Of a DNA stretch of 64,000 bases, positions 1 through 11,473 are shown one piece after another. This DNA comes from Adenanthera pavonina (lineage: Eukaryota > Streptophyta > Magnoliopsida > Fabales > Fabaceae): positions 22,232,001 to 22,296,000 of the forward strand of contig JAIVEN010000002.1 of assembly GCA_026686845.1 (NCBI GenBank). The letters are read 5' to 3'. The translations under genes and the position numbers were made by a program. The notes beneath the pieces were generated by a model that saw nothing but the letters and a program-made list of their open reading frames with translations, did not search any database and was not told the DNA's origin. The stretch's first letter is position 1, and each line of letters starts with the position of its first letter.

Positions 1-373
1 AAATAACATGAGATAAAAAGTGAAGCAAATCACAATGTTGCCGGCCATTGATTGGTGTAGAAGAGGAAGACGATAGTGAAGCTTTGAACAAAGTGATGAA
101 CTGCGAAGAAACTAAAAACAAAGTGAGCTATGAGGAAACCACAAAAGAACAAGGACAAACCCCAACCTTAATTAATACCCAAAATCTAATTAAATAGCCG
201 AACGAGAAGTTCCAAAATTACATTAGGCATGGATGACTTGCCAGAAAACCAAGAAAAAAAAAATACTAGTCTTTCACAGCTTCTTTACTGTACTATCCAT
301 ATTCTATATCTGGATAAGTCATTTATACGAGTATACTTTTTTTTGAACTCAAAACTATCTCTCACGTCTAGCG
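1..373. other. Upstream region of the lectin receptor kinase
   Basis: This is AT-rich non-coding sequence ahead of the receptor kinase start codon. No open frame of note and no convincing TATA box were seen. It presumably holds the promoter and 5' UTR of the gene starting at 374, which is inference from position only. Confidence 0.4.
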
Positions 374-2422
374 ATGAATTCTTCTCACTCTGACATAGGT
401 CTTCCCGCACCAACCTTCTTCTTCTTCTTTTTCCTGCTCCTACAAACAATAATCATTCGTGCAAATTCAATCTCCTTAAACTTCAATGGGTTCAATGAAT
501 CCGAAAAAGATTTGAAGCGTGAAGGAGAAACCCAAGTAATGCGTAAAGAAATCCAAGTGACAGCCTCCAATCCAATGTACCGGTACAGCGTCGGACGAGT
601 CACAAGTCGCCGGCCGATGCGCCTGTGGGACCCCACCACGCCATCCCGAACCCTCGCCGACTTCTCTACCACTTTCTCCTTCGTCATCTGTTCCAACCAG
701 AAGGTTTACGCGGACGGCCTCGCCTTCTTCCTCGCCCATCCTGACCTCCCGCTTCTCACCAATATGAATATCACAGAAGGCGGCGGCCTCGGCCTCGTCA
801 ACGGCGACCAAGTCCTCAACTCCACCAAACACCCCTTCGTCGCCGTTGAGTTCGACACTTTCCAGAATCCCTGGGACCCAGACAGGGTCCACGTGGGCAT
901 CAACATCAATTCCATGAAGTCCGTAGAAACTAGGCTGTGGTTCCCGGATATTCGGGAGAGGGAGACTTACAACTGTACTGTGACGTACAATTCTAGTACT
1001 CTCAATCTCACTGTTTCTTTCACCAACGGAAACATCAACACAAGAGGTGACGCCGTCAAAGAGAGCTTTTGGTACGAGGTTGACTTGAGAGAGTATTTAC
1101 CAGAATCTGTTATTTTCGGTTTCTCAGCTGCCACAGGTAGTTTGTTTGAGGTTCATATTCTTCAGTCATGGTCGTTTAACTCAACCCTAGATTACAGTAA
1201 CGAGAACGTGTCCACTCCGACAGTCCCAAATGAGAAATCACAAAAGAGAAGGAAGGTTTTGTTATTGGTGGGACTAGGATCTATCACAGGCTTGTCCTTC
1301 ACTTTCTTAAGCTTCATGTGTATTCTTCTATGGAAAAGAATCAAAGCCAAAAACAAAGCAAAAGGCTCAGCTTATGATATTAAGAACATGGACGACGAGT
1401 TTGCCAAAGGAACAGGACCCAAGAGTTTCTGCTATAATGCCCTAAAGGTAGCAACCCACAATTTCTCAGAGTCCAAAAAGTTAGGGCAAGGTGGGTTCGG
1501 AGCAGTATACAAAGGCTACCTGAAAGAGCTAAACTCCCTCGTGGCCATCAAGAGAATATCCAGAGATTCCCCACAAGGAATAAAGGAATACGCAACGGAA
1601 GTGAAAGTCATTAGCCAACTGAGGCACAGAAATTTGGTGCAACTTTTAGGGTGGTGCCACAAGAAGAACGACCTCCTCCTCGTGTACGAGTATATGCCAA
1701 ATGGAAGCCTAGATTCCTACCTCTCCAACAACAACAGCAAGAAAAAACCAAAACCCAGTCAGCTTACGTGGGATGCAAGGCACAATATAGCCCTAGGGTT
1801 AGCCTCGGCCATACTATACCTCCATGAAGAATGGTCCGAATGTGTGCTTCACAGAGACATAAAATCAAGCAACGTCATGTTAGACTCAAGCTTCAATGCA
1901 AAGCTAGGAGATTTCGGGCTAGCTAGGTTAGTGTCCCACGATAAAGGGGCAAGAACAACCCTACTTGTAGGGACGAGAGGGTACATAGCCCCAGAATACG
2001 TCTTCACAGGAAAGACATACAAGGAATCTGATACATATAGCTTTGGGGTGGTGTTGTTGGAGATAGCAAGTGGGAGGAAGGCGGTGGATATTTATAATGA
2101 GACGACGGAGGCCGAAACGGTAATTTCGGTTGTGGAGTGGGTGTGGGAGCTGTACAGTAAGGGGAAGGTGGGGGAAGCAGCAGATCCGAGCCTGGGTGGG
2201 GAGTTCGAGGAGGAGGAGATGGAGAGGATGTTGGTGGTTGGGCTTTGGTGTACGTATCCGGACTATTCGATGAGGCCCAATGTGAGGGAGGTGATTAAGG
2301 TGCTTCAGTTTGAAGCTCCTTTACCCGTTATTCCTTTGACTATGCCCGTGCCTATGTATCTTCCTCCTCGTATTAAGGCTATGTTTTCTTCTCTTGAGGC
2401 CTCTTTTTGGGCTAAATGTTAA
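374..2422 (+). CDS. L-type lectin-domain receptor-like kinase, class IX-like
   Basis: This is a 682-residue plasma-membrane receptor kinase encoded by one uninterrupted exon, as is usual for the family. A hydrophobic leader with a run of Phe and Leu (about residues 14-30) is a signal peptide. A legume-lectin domain follows (about 32-270); it shows YADGLAFFLAHP, GGGLGL and VAVEFDTFQNPW...HVGININ, which carry the Asp and Asn residues expected for metal and sugar binding. Several NxS/T sites suggest glycosylation. A basic stretch KRRK precedes a transmembrane helix (about 294-319). The kinase has the glycine loop GQGGFGAVYKG (from about 371), VAIK lysine, HRDIKSSN (493) and DFGLAR (513), with APE after it, so it should be an active RD kinase. 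The length is typical. The ligand is unknown. Class IX placement is from general resemblance and is less certain than the family call. The start ATG sits directly before the leader. Confidence 0.95.
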   Translation: MNSSHSDIGLPAPTFFFFFFLLLQTIIIRANSISLNFNGFNESEKDLKREGETQVMRKEIQVTASNPMYRYSVGRVTSRRPMRLWDPTTPSRTLADFSTTFSFVICSNQKVYADGLAFFLAHPDLPLLTNMNITEGGGLGLVNGDQVLNSTKHPFVAVEFDTFQNPWDPDRVHVGININSMKSVETRLWFPDIRERETYNCTVTYNSSTLNLTVSFTNGNINTRGDAVKESFWYEVDLREYLPESVIFGFSAATGSLFEVHILQSWSFNSTLDYSNENVSTPTVPNEKSQKRRKVLLLVGLGSITGLSFTFLSFMCILLWKRIKAKNKAKGSAYDIKNMDDEFAKGTGPKSFCYNALKVATHNFSESKKLGQGGFGAVYKGYLKELNSLVAIKRISRDSPQGIKEYATEVKVISQLRHRNLVQLLGWCHKKNDLLLVYEYMPNGSLDSYLSNNNSKKKPKPSQLTWDARHNIALGLASAILYLHEEWSECVLHRDIKSSNVMLDSSFNAKLGDFGLARLVSHDKGARTTLLVGTRGYIAPEYVFTGKTYKESDTYSFGVVLLEIASGRKAVDIYNETTEAETVISVVEWVWELYSKGKVGEAADPSLGGEFEEEEMERMLVVGLWCTYPDYSMRPNVREVIKVLQFEAPLPVIPLTMPVPMYLPPRIKAMFSSLEASFWAKC

Positions 2423-3593
2423 GGCCCAAAATGTCATCTGCTGAAAGTTTAACTTTTTGTATATTGATATTGGAAATTCATTTTCTAAGTTATGACATTT
2501 CAACGCCTTAACAATCAATAGATCCATAATTAACTTACGCTGGTGCAAGTGATATAGCTCTAATTTTTTAAGAAAATTGTTGGATATTCCAATAATTTTT
2601 TATGTATAGAACAAACTTAATTAAAAAAGTTTGACTTTTTACCTTCGATATCTTTAAAGAAATTAGTCATGGTTGATAGCAGTATATACTCATAATCTAT
2701 GATCAAGAAAAAAATGAAGTTATCATCTTATCATTTTTTTGGCCAAAAAAGTGAAATTTATCATTTTTATTATTATGTTAATATTATTTATTAGTATTGA
2801 TCTCATTTATTAATTTTTATAATAAGATTCCTTTTCAATCTATACAATTATTTTTTTTTTAATTTTTCATTTCAGTTTTATGAATCAAATGACTGGTTAG
2901 AGAATTTTTGTAATATATGAGATGTATAGATTTAAATCATCTCAAGTTAAAAGCTTGTAAATTGCCTTTACAGCAAAAGAAATATAGTTGACCAGAAAAA
3001 GCAAGAGAAATATAGAGAGAACGAGGAAATTAAGTGGAAAGAAAACGTATCTCATGCATGCTCTCGCTTACTCTGTCGCACTCTTTTCATATAAAAATAT
3101 TCTAATTTTAGAAAATTAAATCATGAGATGTATAGGTTTGATTCTTGGAAAAATTCCAAATAGCTATGACGGAAGTAATTTATTTTCAAAATGGTGGGTC
3201 GATTGAAAATTTGTGTAGAATTTTCCTTTCACTCTTGGTGTGCGCAGTAAGATAAGAGTTATTTTGATCATTGCGTGTAAGTGAAGTAGAACTGGATTTT
3301 TGAAGGTTTGTATTCGGCTTTTTGTTAGTACAATTTGTCATACTCCTACTACTACTGGTGGCAATTCATAATATAAGTCATATTTTATAAAAATTTCACT
3401 CATATGAAGAAAATTAATTTAAAGTTGATTAATTCATTAAATTTATAAAAAAAAAAAAGTTACATTCATTTCTGCTGTTACCTCTATGGAATGTATTAAA
3501 TTCTAACATAAAATTAATTATAATGAAAATTGAAGACAAGCGCTAAATAGGAAAATAATCATTAATACACCATATAATATAAATGAGTGGCTT
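2423..3593. other. Intergenic, AT-rich, no gene seen
   Basis: This stretch lies downstream of the receptor kinase. The first part should include its 3' UTR. No supported coding frame, RNA gene or structured repeat was seen. Confidence 0.4.
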
Positions 3594-3602
3594 GACGAAT
3601 AA

Positions 3603-4180
3603 AGCTGTCAAAATGGGTCAAGCCCGATGGGCCGGCCCGAAAAGTTTATTTTTTTAAAATATTAAAAAATACATATTATTTTATTAATTAGTGATATATA
3701 AATTGTAAAATTTAAATATTATGTTAACTTTTGATCAATTATAATGATAACTAGTTATATTAATTTAAGAACTAAACTTATATATTTTTCCTTATATATT
3801 TTTCATACTATTCTCCAATTAAAACTTAACATATAGACTTTTTAATTTTTTTATATTTAAGAAGTTAACACTTTTAATATATAATTAATGACTAAATCTA
3901 TAATGTATTAAAAAATAATCTATATATTAACTTTTAATTGGAAAACAACAACAAAAATATAAAAAAAAAGTATATAGGTATTTTTCTTAATTTAAATAAT
4001 TATATAAAAAAAATTTAAAAAATTAAAAAAATTAAAAAAAAAAAGCCCGTGGGTCGGTCGTAGGTCCGATCCCACTGACTCAGACTTACATTTTTAGGCC
4101 CGTATGAAAAATCGGACTTTTAGGCCCGGCTCAATTTGGGTCCAGCCCGAAGTGGGTCGGCCCGATTTAACACTTATATT
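3603..4180. mobile_element. Non-autonomous hAT-like inverted-repeat element
   Basis: The two ends carry GC-rich, GGGCC-containing imperfect inverted repeats (left TGTCAAAATGGGTC and GGGCCGGCCCG; right, read on the other strand, GTGTTAAATCGGGCCGACCC) around an AT-rich core without coding capacity. The element is flanked by GACGAATAA (3594-3602) and GACAAATAA (4181-4189), an 8-9 bp near-identical target duplication. GGGCC-rich ends of this kind with an 8 bp duplication are common in plant hAT-derived MITEs. A 9 bp duplication would instead suggest a Mutator relative, so the superfamily is not settled. Confidence 0.6.
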
Positions 4181-4189
4181 GACAAATAA

Positions 4190-5403
4190 GTTTAAAGCAT
4201 TGATAGCACAGTTTGGGGAAGCTTGAAGCTTAATGTTGTTTCATCCATGAGACGCTCTGCTCTGTCTTCTTGAATGGCCTTTTTGTCTTGGAATTTGAAT
4301 TTTGGTTGGTGCTGCTTTGGATTAGAAGAAGCTGGGAAGGACCATAGTTTAAATTCTGCCAAATTTAGCCAATTGCCCAAACGAAGCCATGCTATTTTCT
4401 TCTATAAGCAAAATTATTTCATGGTTATAGAAAAAAATGACTTCTTGATATATTTCTAGCTCTAATGGTAGTGGCAGCTCTCATTGTTGGCGTTGGTGGT
4501 TGATTTAGATTATAATGTGCAGTCCTTTAACATGATTTTAAGGTCTGTTTATATTTAAAATAAATTTCCTGGGTATATAATCTATAAAACAGAACTTTTT
4601 AATTCTGTTGTTTTATTCTTGTTCTGTTGCCTTGTTTGGTTTACTTTCGAAGAGTGGGGTCCAGATTTTGGTTTATGTTCGTCCGAATGACTTCTGGATT
4701 TTGAAACTTTAACGGTTTGTTTTTCTCCTGTTTGTTGAATCCTTTTGACTATTGTAATTTATCTATAAAATTTTATCTTTTAACGGTTTTATTTATTTGT
4801 TCCTGTAATTTATAAGGGGTTATTACCAACTTTAACCATGTTTACCGTTTATGCAGGTAAGTATATAAGCAAGAAACTGTAGAGTGTTGCCCATTTTGCC
4901 GAAAATTTTGCAATTGCAATATGCCTGCAATTTCGTATCTACCTGCCAGACATCTATCATGAAGTTTTGAAGGACAACTGAGGAAGTGGCAAAGAAGACG
5001 TAGTGCTTGTAAGCTTAGGGTTTGGATTGGTAGTGATGATATAGATGTAGTTTGATGTTGTAACCTGAGAGACAAGATTTAGTTGTTGATAATTTGATGT
5101 ATATTTTTTTGAATATTTAAACTGTTTGATATTGTAAGGCAAAAGCATTTTGAGATAAATTAAATGCTTGTTTTCTTATCCTTATATTTTTGTGCCCTTT
5201 TATTATGTGGAAAAAAAAAAAGATGATGGTCTGCCACAAAAAGATTTGGTTCAAAAAAATGGCTGACCACCATAATTCTCTTTTCATATTCAAGATGTGG
5301 ACTGACTACCTAATTTATTAGTAACTCTTTTGATTAAGTGTGTATAGCACTTGTCACTAGAATTCCCTTTCATGTTCAAAGTACGGACCAATCCACTGAT
5401 TTA
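4190..5403. other. Intergenic, no supported gene
   Basis: This is mixed-composition sequence. Short open frames exist on both strands at 4.2-4.4 and 4.8-5.1 kb, but none shows a recognisable domain, and the forward-strand translations around 4.9-5.1 kb are broken by stops. Nothing is called here. Confidence 0.35.
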
Positions 5404-5405
5404 TA

Positions 5406-5670
5406 CTTCCTCTGGTCCTATATATAAGACCATTTTAACCGAATCACGTGAATTAAGAAAGGGAGTTAAAACTAATTAACTACTTCGATTTCTCCGAAAA
5501 TTTCAACCTTTTTCCAAAACTACCCTTATTTAATCTCTCTCTTTTTCTCTTTGAATACATTAAATAGGAGCATTTTTTTGGAAATGCATAATAAATATCA
5601 CCTCGTATATTGTAAAGGATCTTATATTTAGGACCAAGACAAAAGGTCCTATATATAGGACCGGAGGGAG
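5406..5670. mobile_element. Stowaway-like MITE (Tc1/mariner type)
   Basis: This is a 265 bp element with matching ends: CTTCCTCTGGTCCTATATAT on the left and, read on the other strand, CTCCCTCCGGTCCTATATAT on the right. It is flanked by the dinucleotide TA on both sides (5404-5405 and 5671-5672), as expected for a Stowaway insertion. It has no coding capacity. Confidence 0.75.
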
Positions 5671-5779
5671 TAATTCTTTTAATTAAGTGTGCATATCACT
5701 TGTGGTCCATCGTGGACAAAAAAAAAAGGTTAACCACCTGAATTCATTTTTCTTAATCAAAATGAGGATTGGTCATTGA

Positions 5780-7730
5780 TTTTAAAATAATGTAGTCTAA
5801 GATAAAAAATTTCAATCTTTGTCCAACAAAAATTCTAATATTGGATAAAAAAATTCTAGTCTTACTTATAAATAAAAGAATTCTACTCTTGTATTTAAAA
5901 ATTCTAATCTTGGATGAAAAAATCTATTATTACTTGTAAATCAAAATATTCTATTCTTGTATCCAAAAATTTTATTCTTGCATAAAAAAATTCTAAACTT
6001 GGATCAAAATATTCCAATCCTAGATCAAAAAATTATAATATTGGATCAAAAAATTCTAGTCTCATTTGTAAATAAAAAAAATTCTACTCTTGTATCTAAA
6101 AATTTTAATCTTGGATAAAAAAAATTCTATTATCAATTGTGAATAACGATAATATTTTGATGTAAGAGTAGAAATTTTTGGAAAAAGAATATATTTTTTC
6201 CTAAGGATTAGAATTTCCATTTGATAATAACATTCTGATCAAAATATTCTACTCTCATGGCAAAAAATTCTACTCTTGTAACTCAAAATTCTACTCTCAC
6301 TTGTAAATTAAAATATTATACTCCTATAGAAAAAAATTCTATTTTTACCTCAAAAAATTGTAAACCTGGATTAAAAAATTCTAATATTGGATAAAAAAAA
6401 TTCCAATCTTTATCCAAAAAATTCAAATCTTGGATTAACAAATTATATTCTCGGTTGTAAATCAGAAAATTTTTCTCTTACATCAAAGAATTCTAATATT
6501 GGATCAACAAATTGTATTCTCTTGTAAATCAAATTATTCTACTATTGTATCAAAAAATTCAAAACTTAGATAAAAATTCTAATATTGGATAAAAAAAATT
6601 TAATCTTTATCCATAAAATTCTAATCTTGGAAAAAAAAATCAATTCCCACTTGAAAGTAAAAAAAATTCTACTTTTGTATAAAAAGTTCTAAGCTTGGAT
6701 TAACAAATTCTATTTCCACTTCTACTCTTATATCAAAAAATTCTAATATTGGATCATCAAATTGTATTCTCACTTGTAAATCAAAATATTCTACTCTTTT
6801 ATAAAAAATTCTACTCTTGCATAAAAAATTCTGGACTTGAAATAGAAAATTCTAATCTTGGATAAAAAAAATCCAATCTTTGTCCAAAAAATTCTAATCT
6901 TGGATTTTAAAAGAATCTATTCCCATTCGTAAATCAAAACATTCTACTCTTGCATAAAAAAGTTCTAATCTTGGATCAATAAATTATATTCTCACTTGCA
7001 AATCAAAATATTCTACTCTTGTATGAAAAAATTCTAATATTGGATCATCAAATTGATTCTCACCTGTAAATCAAAATATTTGATTCTTGTGTAAGAAAAA
7101 ATTCTATTTTTGCATAAAAATTCTAAATATGGATTAAAAAATTTTGATCTTGGATCCAAAAATTCTAATCTTTGTCCGAAAAATTCTAATTTTGGATAAA
7201 AAAATCTATTCTCACTTGTAAAACAAAAAATTCTACTCTTGTATTAAAAAATTCTAACCTTGGATCAACAAATTCTATTTTCACTTGTAAATCAAAATAG
7301 TCTACTCTTATATAAAAAATTCTAAACTTGAATTAAAAAATTCTAATATTGGATATAAAAATTCTAATTTTTGTTCAAAAAATTATAATCTTAGATGAAA
7401 AAATCTATTCTCAATTGTAAATCAAAACATTCTACTCTTGCATAAAAAATTCTATTCTTGGATCAATAAATTATACTCTCACTTGTAAATCAAAATATTA
7501 TACTCTTATATTAAAAAAATTCTAATATTGCATTATCAAATTGTATTCTCACTTGTAAAACAAAATATTCTACTTTTATATAAAAAAATTCTACTATTGC
7601 ATAAAAAATTCTAAACTTGGGTTAAAAAAATTCTAATCTTGGATTAAGAAAATCTATTCTGACTTGTAAATAAAAAAATTATAATCTTTTATTAAGAAAA
7701 TTAAGTACTTGGAAATTCTAGTCAGATGAA
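5780..7730. repeat. Degenerate AT-rich satellite of ~21-27 bp monomers
   Basis: About 1.9 kb consists of head-to-tail diverged copies of a motif like TTCTAATCTTGGATAAAAAA (20-22 bp). Variants recur in a loose higher-order series: a longer monomer containing CTCACTTGTAAATCAAAATA, then monomers with ACTCTTGTAT, AAACTTGGAT, AATATTGGAT, AATCTTTGTCC and AATCTTGGATCAAC. This gives a second periodicity of roughly 130 bp. No reading frame runs through it on either strand. It looks like an old local tandem array, not a transposon or a coding repeat. Confidence 0.85.
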
Positions 7731-10700
7731 AAGAACTCAAGTGGTCAACTGCTTTTTAACATAGTTCACATACCTTCTCCATTGGTAAACAGAAATAGAC
7801 GTTTGTGGTCAACCACTTTTTATACCATGATTAAGTTAATTTTTATCACTGGTTGACTGATTTTTTTACAACAAATTGATTAGCGTGGTGCGTAATATTT
7901 GATCAACTAGTATAATGCTACTTTGAAGTTATTTTTTACACTTGTGAACTGATTTTTTCGAACATGACTTTGGAGGAATTGGAGTGTCACAAAAAAAAAA
8001 ACATATATTTATGCGCATAGGATAAAGGGCACAGCCCTCCGCACTTTGTACAGTATCTTTTTATTTATATTTATGATCTTAACCTTAATTTTATGCTACA
8101 AGAAAGCATTGATGGCAGTTAGATATTTATATTTGTAAATCAGGATCTATTTAGCAAAATCCACACAATATATATCATATCAGTTTGTAGTAATTGAGAG
8201 AATTAACAAAAACACAACAAATTTAATTAATTAACCGAAGTTAGTCTTGCCTATTTGGACGGCGATCAGACTGACAATGAGTGTGTGATTTAATTAGAGG
8301 AGTGAAGTTACTTATATAGAGATAGGAGATCCCAATAAATGGAGGCAGCATTAGGTGGTGGCTTACCCAAATTAGTTGGGCGATTCACTTTGATCAATTT
8401 CGACCTGGGTTGTCTTCCTCTTCCCCCAAATGTCAAGCACTTCATGCGCAGATCTCCCTCTTCTTTGTGTGTGTGTGTGTGTGTGTTTTTTTTTCTTTAA
8501 TTTCCAAAGGCATTTTTGTAACTTCACATTAGTTGTTTCTGACCAATTTTCCTTGGTCCTTCAGTGGCATTACCCTTAAGGTCCCATTTCCCAATTATGT
8601 TATTTTTAGGTCTCATTTTCCAATTTTTTCCAAAAAAAATTATATTCCCTCTATTACGCCCTATAGTGCATTGTTCTAAAAAATTCATGTTTTAAAACAT
8701 AATGCACTGCACGAATTATATTTTGTTTTTCTAATTGTCTTTTCAGTATTACCCATAATAAGTAAATATATATATTATATGGTTACTAATATATTTAATG
8801 AAAATTCTTTAATGATTCGGTTAAATCATAAATAAATGAAGGTGAATTTTTCCTAAAAGTCGCACTCGTTATAGTAATGGATGATCTATGAGAACTCAAA
8901 AAAAAGAATGAATGAGAGAATAACTGCAATATATTAATATAGAAGTATTATTAAATGAGAATAATTTAAAAAAAAAATTCAATTATTAATTATTATCGGG
9001 TGGTAGTGGTTAGAAGTACACTGTACACCTTAATGGGGGGTATGCGAGAATTTCTTGCGGTTGTCTGCTGATTTGCATACGTGATGGTCCACGACCTAAC
9101 GTAGCCGTTAGAATATAATTAAACAATTAATATTCAAATAAATTATACTATTCCCAGGTTCCAAGCGCGCAAGCCAACGAGATGATTTCTATGATTTTTT
9201 TTTTGTCATTTCTATGATTCATTGATTCTATGGTATCTGGGTTCATTTTATTTTATGAAAAGTAAGTTTTTTTCACAAAATTGAGTTTTTATAGTCAGCC
9301 CGTAGAAAGAATTTTTATCATCATTAAAAAATTACGATAATTTAACAATAAAATAACTCAACCCTATTACAAAATTCTTTTGCATGTGCATATCCATCGA
9401 CTCATTTTTTTCAATTTAAAGAGAATCCCTTTTATGGTTTTGTTTTTTCCTCCCACAAATTCATTATTAAGCCAATAAAATGAAACATGTGATCTGATTT
9501 TTTAGTTGGATTCTTTTAATAACAGGTTCATATTGATTTATATTTTTATTTTTTAAACATGATTCAATAATAATCAATTAATTAATATATTATATGTACA
9601 AATTTATTTTTTGATCATATAATAATTAGACTTGACACAATATTTTTTATTAAATGCAGTTAGCCATTAATGCCTAATAAGATACTATTTGAAGGGCCGC
9701 GTTTTCTTGTCATCCATAATTTATGTTTTTTAATTTTTTTTATTCCAAAAAGGTTAGAATTCGTTTGATAAGCCAAAAATGCAGTGCAAGAAAAAATTTA
9801 TTACAAAAATCTTTGTGATTTTCATTATGTCATTGGATTTTTTTTGGCCAAATTGTATCATTGGATTTGGATATTGAATAATGAATTACAAGAGCGTAAA
9901 TATGATAATAGGTACTATCAAAATATTAAAATTAAATTGGAAATTAAATTAGATAAAGCAACAGTTCAATGGTTGAGTAGGTGTCAGTCTGATTGTGAAT
10001 AAATTAATATGTTCTAAATAATATAGATAAAAAATATAAAAAAATATTTATTTATGATCATAAAATTAATATTTAATCTAGGATGAAAAATAAATTTAAT
10101 AATTTTTTAATTTTGTATGTCATATAAAAATTAAAAATATTAGTAATAAGTTTTGTAACCTAATATTAAAATCTAAACAAATTAATATTAATTTATAATT
10201 ATATTTTGAATTCAAAATAGTCAATTGATAATCTATTTTCATATTATTTATTAAGTAAATTTATCTTTATTAATAATTATGTATCATAATAATACTTATA
10301 TAATATTATAATATAGAAAAATTTATACAAAAAATAATGCTATTTAGTACTAAAAATAATATTATTTTATCTTAAAAATAAAAAAATATATAAAAAATTA
10401 AAAAAAAGTGAGACCAGTTCAAACTGATTGTATACCGGTTCAACCGATTATTGACTGATTTATATTAATTCTAAAAAACTCCAATTTTTATCAGAGATTG
10501 GATCAGACAAGACACTAGTTCCTAGTCAGACTAATCGAATCAGTCAGTCCAATCCGATTTTTTTTTACATTGGGTACTATAATTAATTTCATTATTGTGG
10601 GAAAGAAAGAAAATTCATTCTCCTTGATTGAACCAAACCGGATAATAGTAAAGTATTTTTTTTTTCCAAAATAGTAGTGAAGATCTAACCTAGTAAATTT

Positions 10701-11280
10701 GTACATGCATAAATATTACAATGTTGATCATGTTTAGACTCTTCGTAACCTATGATGTACCCACACATAAGTTCTATTAGTACCATATTCATATTATCAC
10801 CAGGTAATGTTTATTATATTTCGATTTAGTGTAATAAATATCATACATAACACTTCACCCAAAAAAACTATACATAACAATTCATAAAATTTATGAATTA
10901 TTGACTAATTTCAAGATTTATAAAATTAATAAATACTTTTAATATTTTTTTTTAGCCTTTCGTTTTTATCGCCATCACTTATTTATAATAATAATAATGA
11001 TGATGACATCATCTTTCTTGGCTATATTTTTTTTTTTGCCGGACATCTTTTTTGGATATATATTATTATCAGTATCACTAACTCATGTTATAATGGAGAC
11101 ATTAAACGGTACCGAATCTCTGAAGTGTCCGTGTCGTGACTCTTCGTAGCCGATGATGTACCCACACTTCTATTACTATTTTCGTCTTCCCATCCGCCCC
11201 CAGATCCCGTTATGTTCACCCGTCACTAGATTCTCTCTCTTCCTTTGTCCTCTTTCTATCTGTCTTCGCTTGTGATTCCG
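7731..11280. other. Intergenic; SSR and MITE-like fragments
   Basis: This stretch is AT-rich and without a supported gene. It includes a GT dinucleotide run near 8467-8485. Around 10.40-10.55 kb there is GGTTCAACCGATT-type sequence resembling the ends of plant hAT MITEs, but no clean boundaries were found. Short open frames here have no recognisable content. Confidence 0.4.
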
Positions 11281-11473
11281 ATCTACATGGTTAGTACAGT
11301 CTTCTTCACTTCTGAAGTTGCATTTTGTCTTTCTTTACGGGGGATACAGTGGGGAAAATCACATCACTCTAAGCGCTTACCCATTTTTTCACTTCATACC
11401 AATTGCTTGTTTTCACTCGCATTCTTTCTTTTACGCTAAGATAGGGTGTTCTGTCAAAATCTTTCACCCACAG
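11245..11473 (+). promoter_or_regulatory. Probable 5' UTR with a leader intron
   Basis: A consensus-like donor (ATG|GTTAGT, intron starting about 11290) is followed by an acceptor CACCCACAG ending at 11473, exactly before the start ATG of the next gene. This suggests a 5' UTR intron ending at the start codon. The in-frame upstream extension back to 11318 has no ATG and would fall inside this intron. This is inferred from splice signals only. Confidence 0.4.

Noticed and set aside
385..915. Open frames of 69-138 codons on the minus strand under the receptor kinase
   Set aside because: They are shadows of the lectin-domain coding strand, which has clear domain content.
5780..7730. Possible CRISPR array or coding repeat
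   Set aside because: Units are contiguous without spacers, diverged, and have no open frame; this is a plant satellite.
11318..11473. An in-frame N-terminal extension of the FLOURY1-like protein
   Set aside because: The extension starts at TTG, not ATG, and lies in a region bounded by a donor and an acceptor, so it is more likely a 5' UTR intron.
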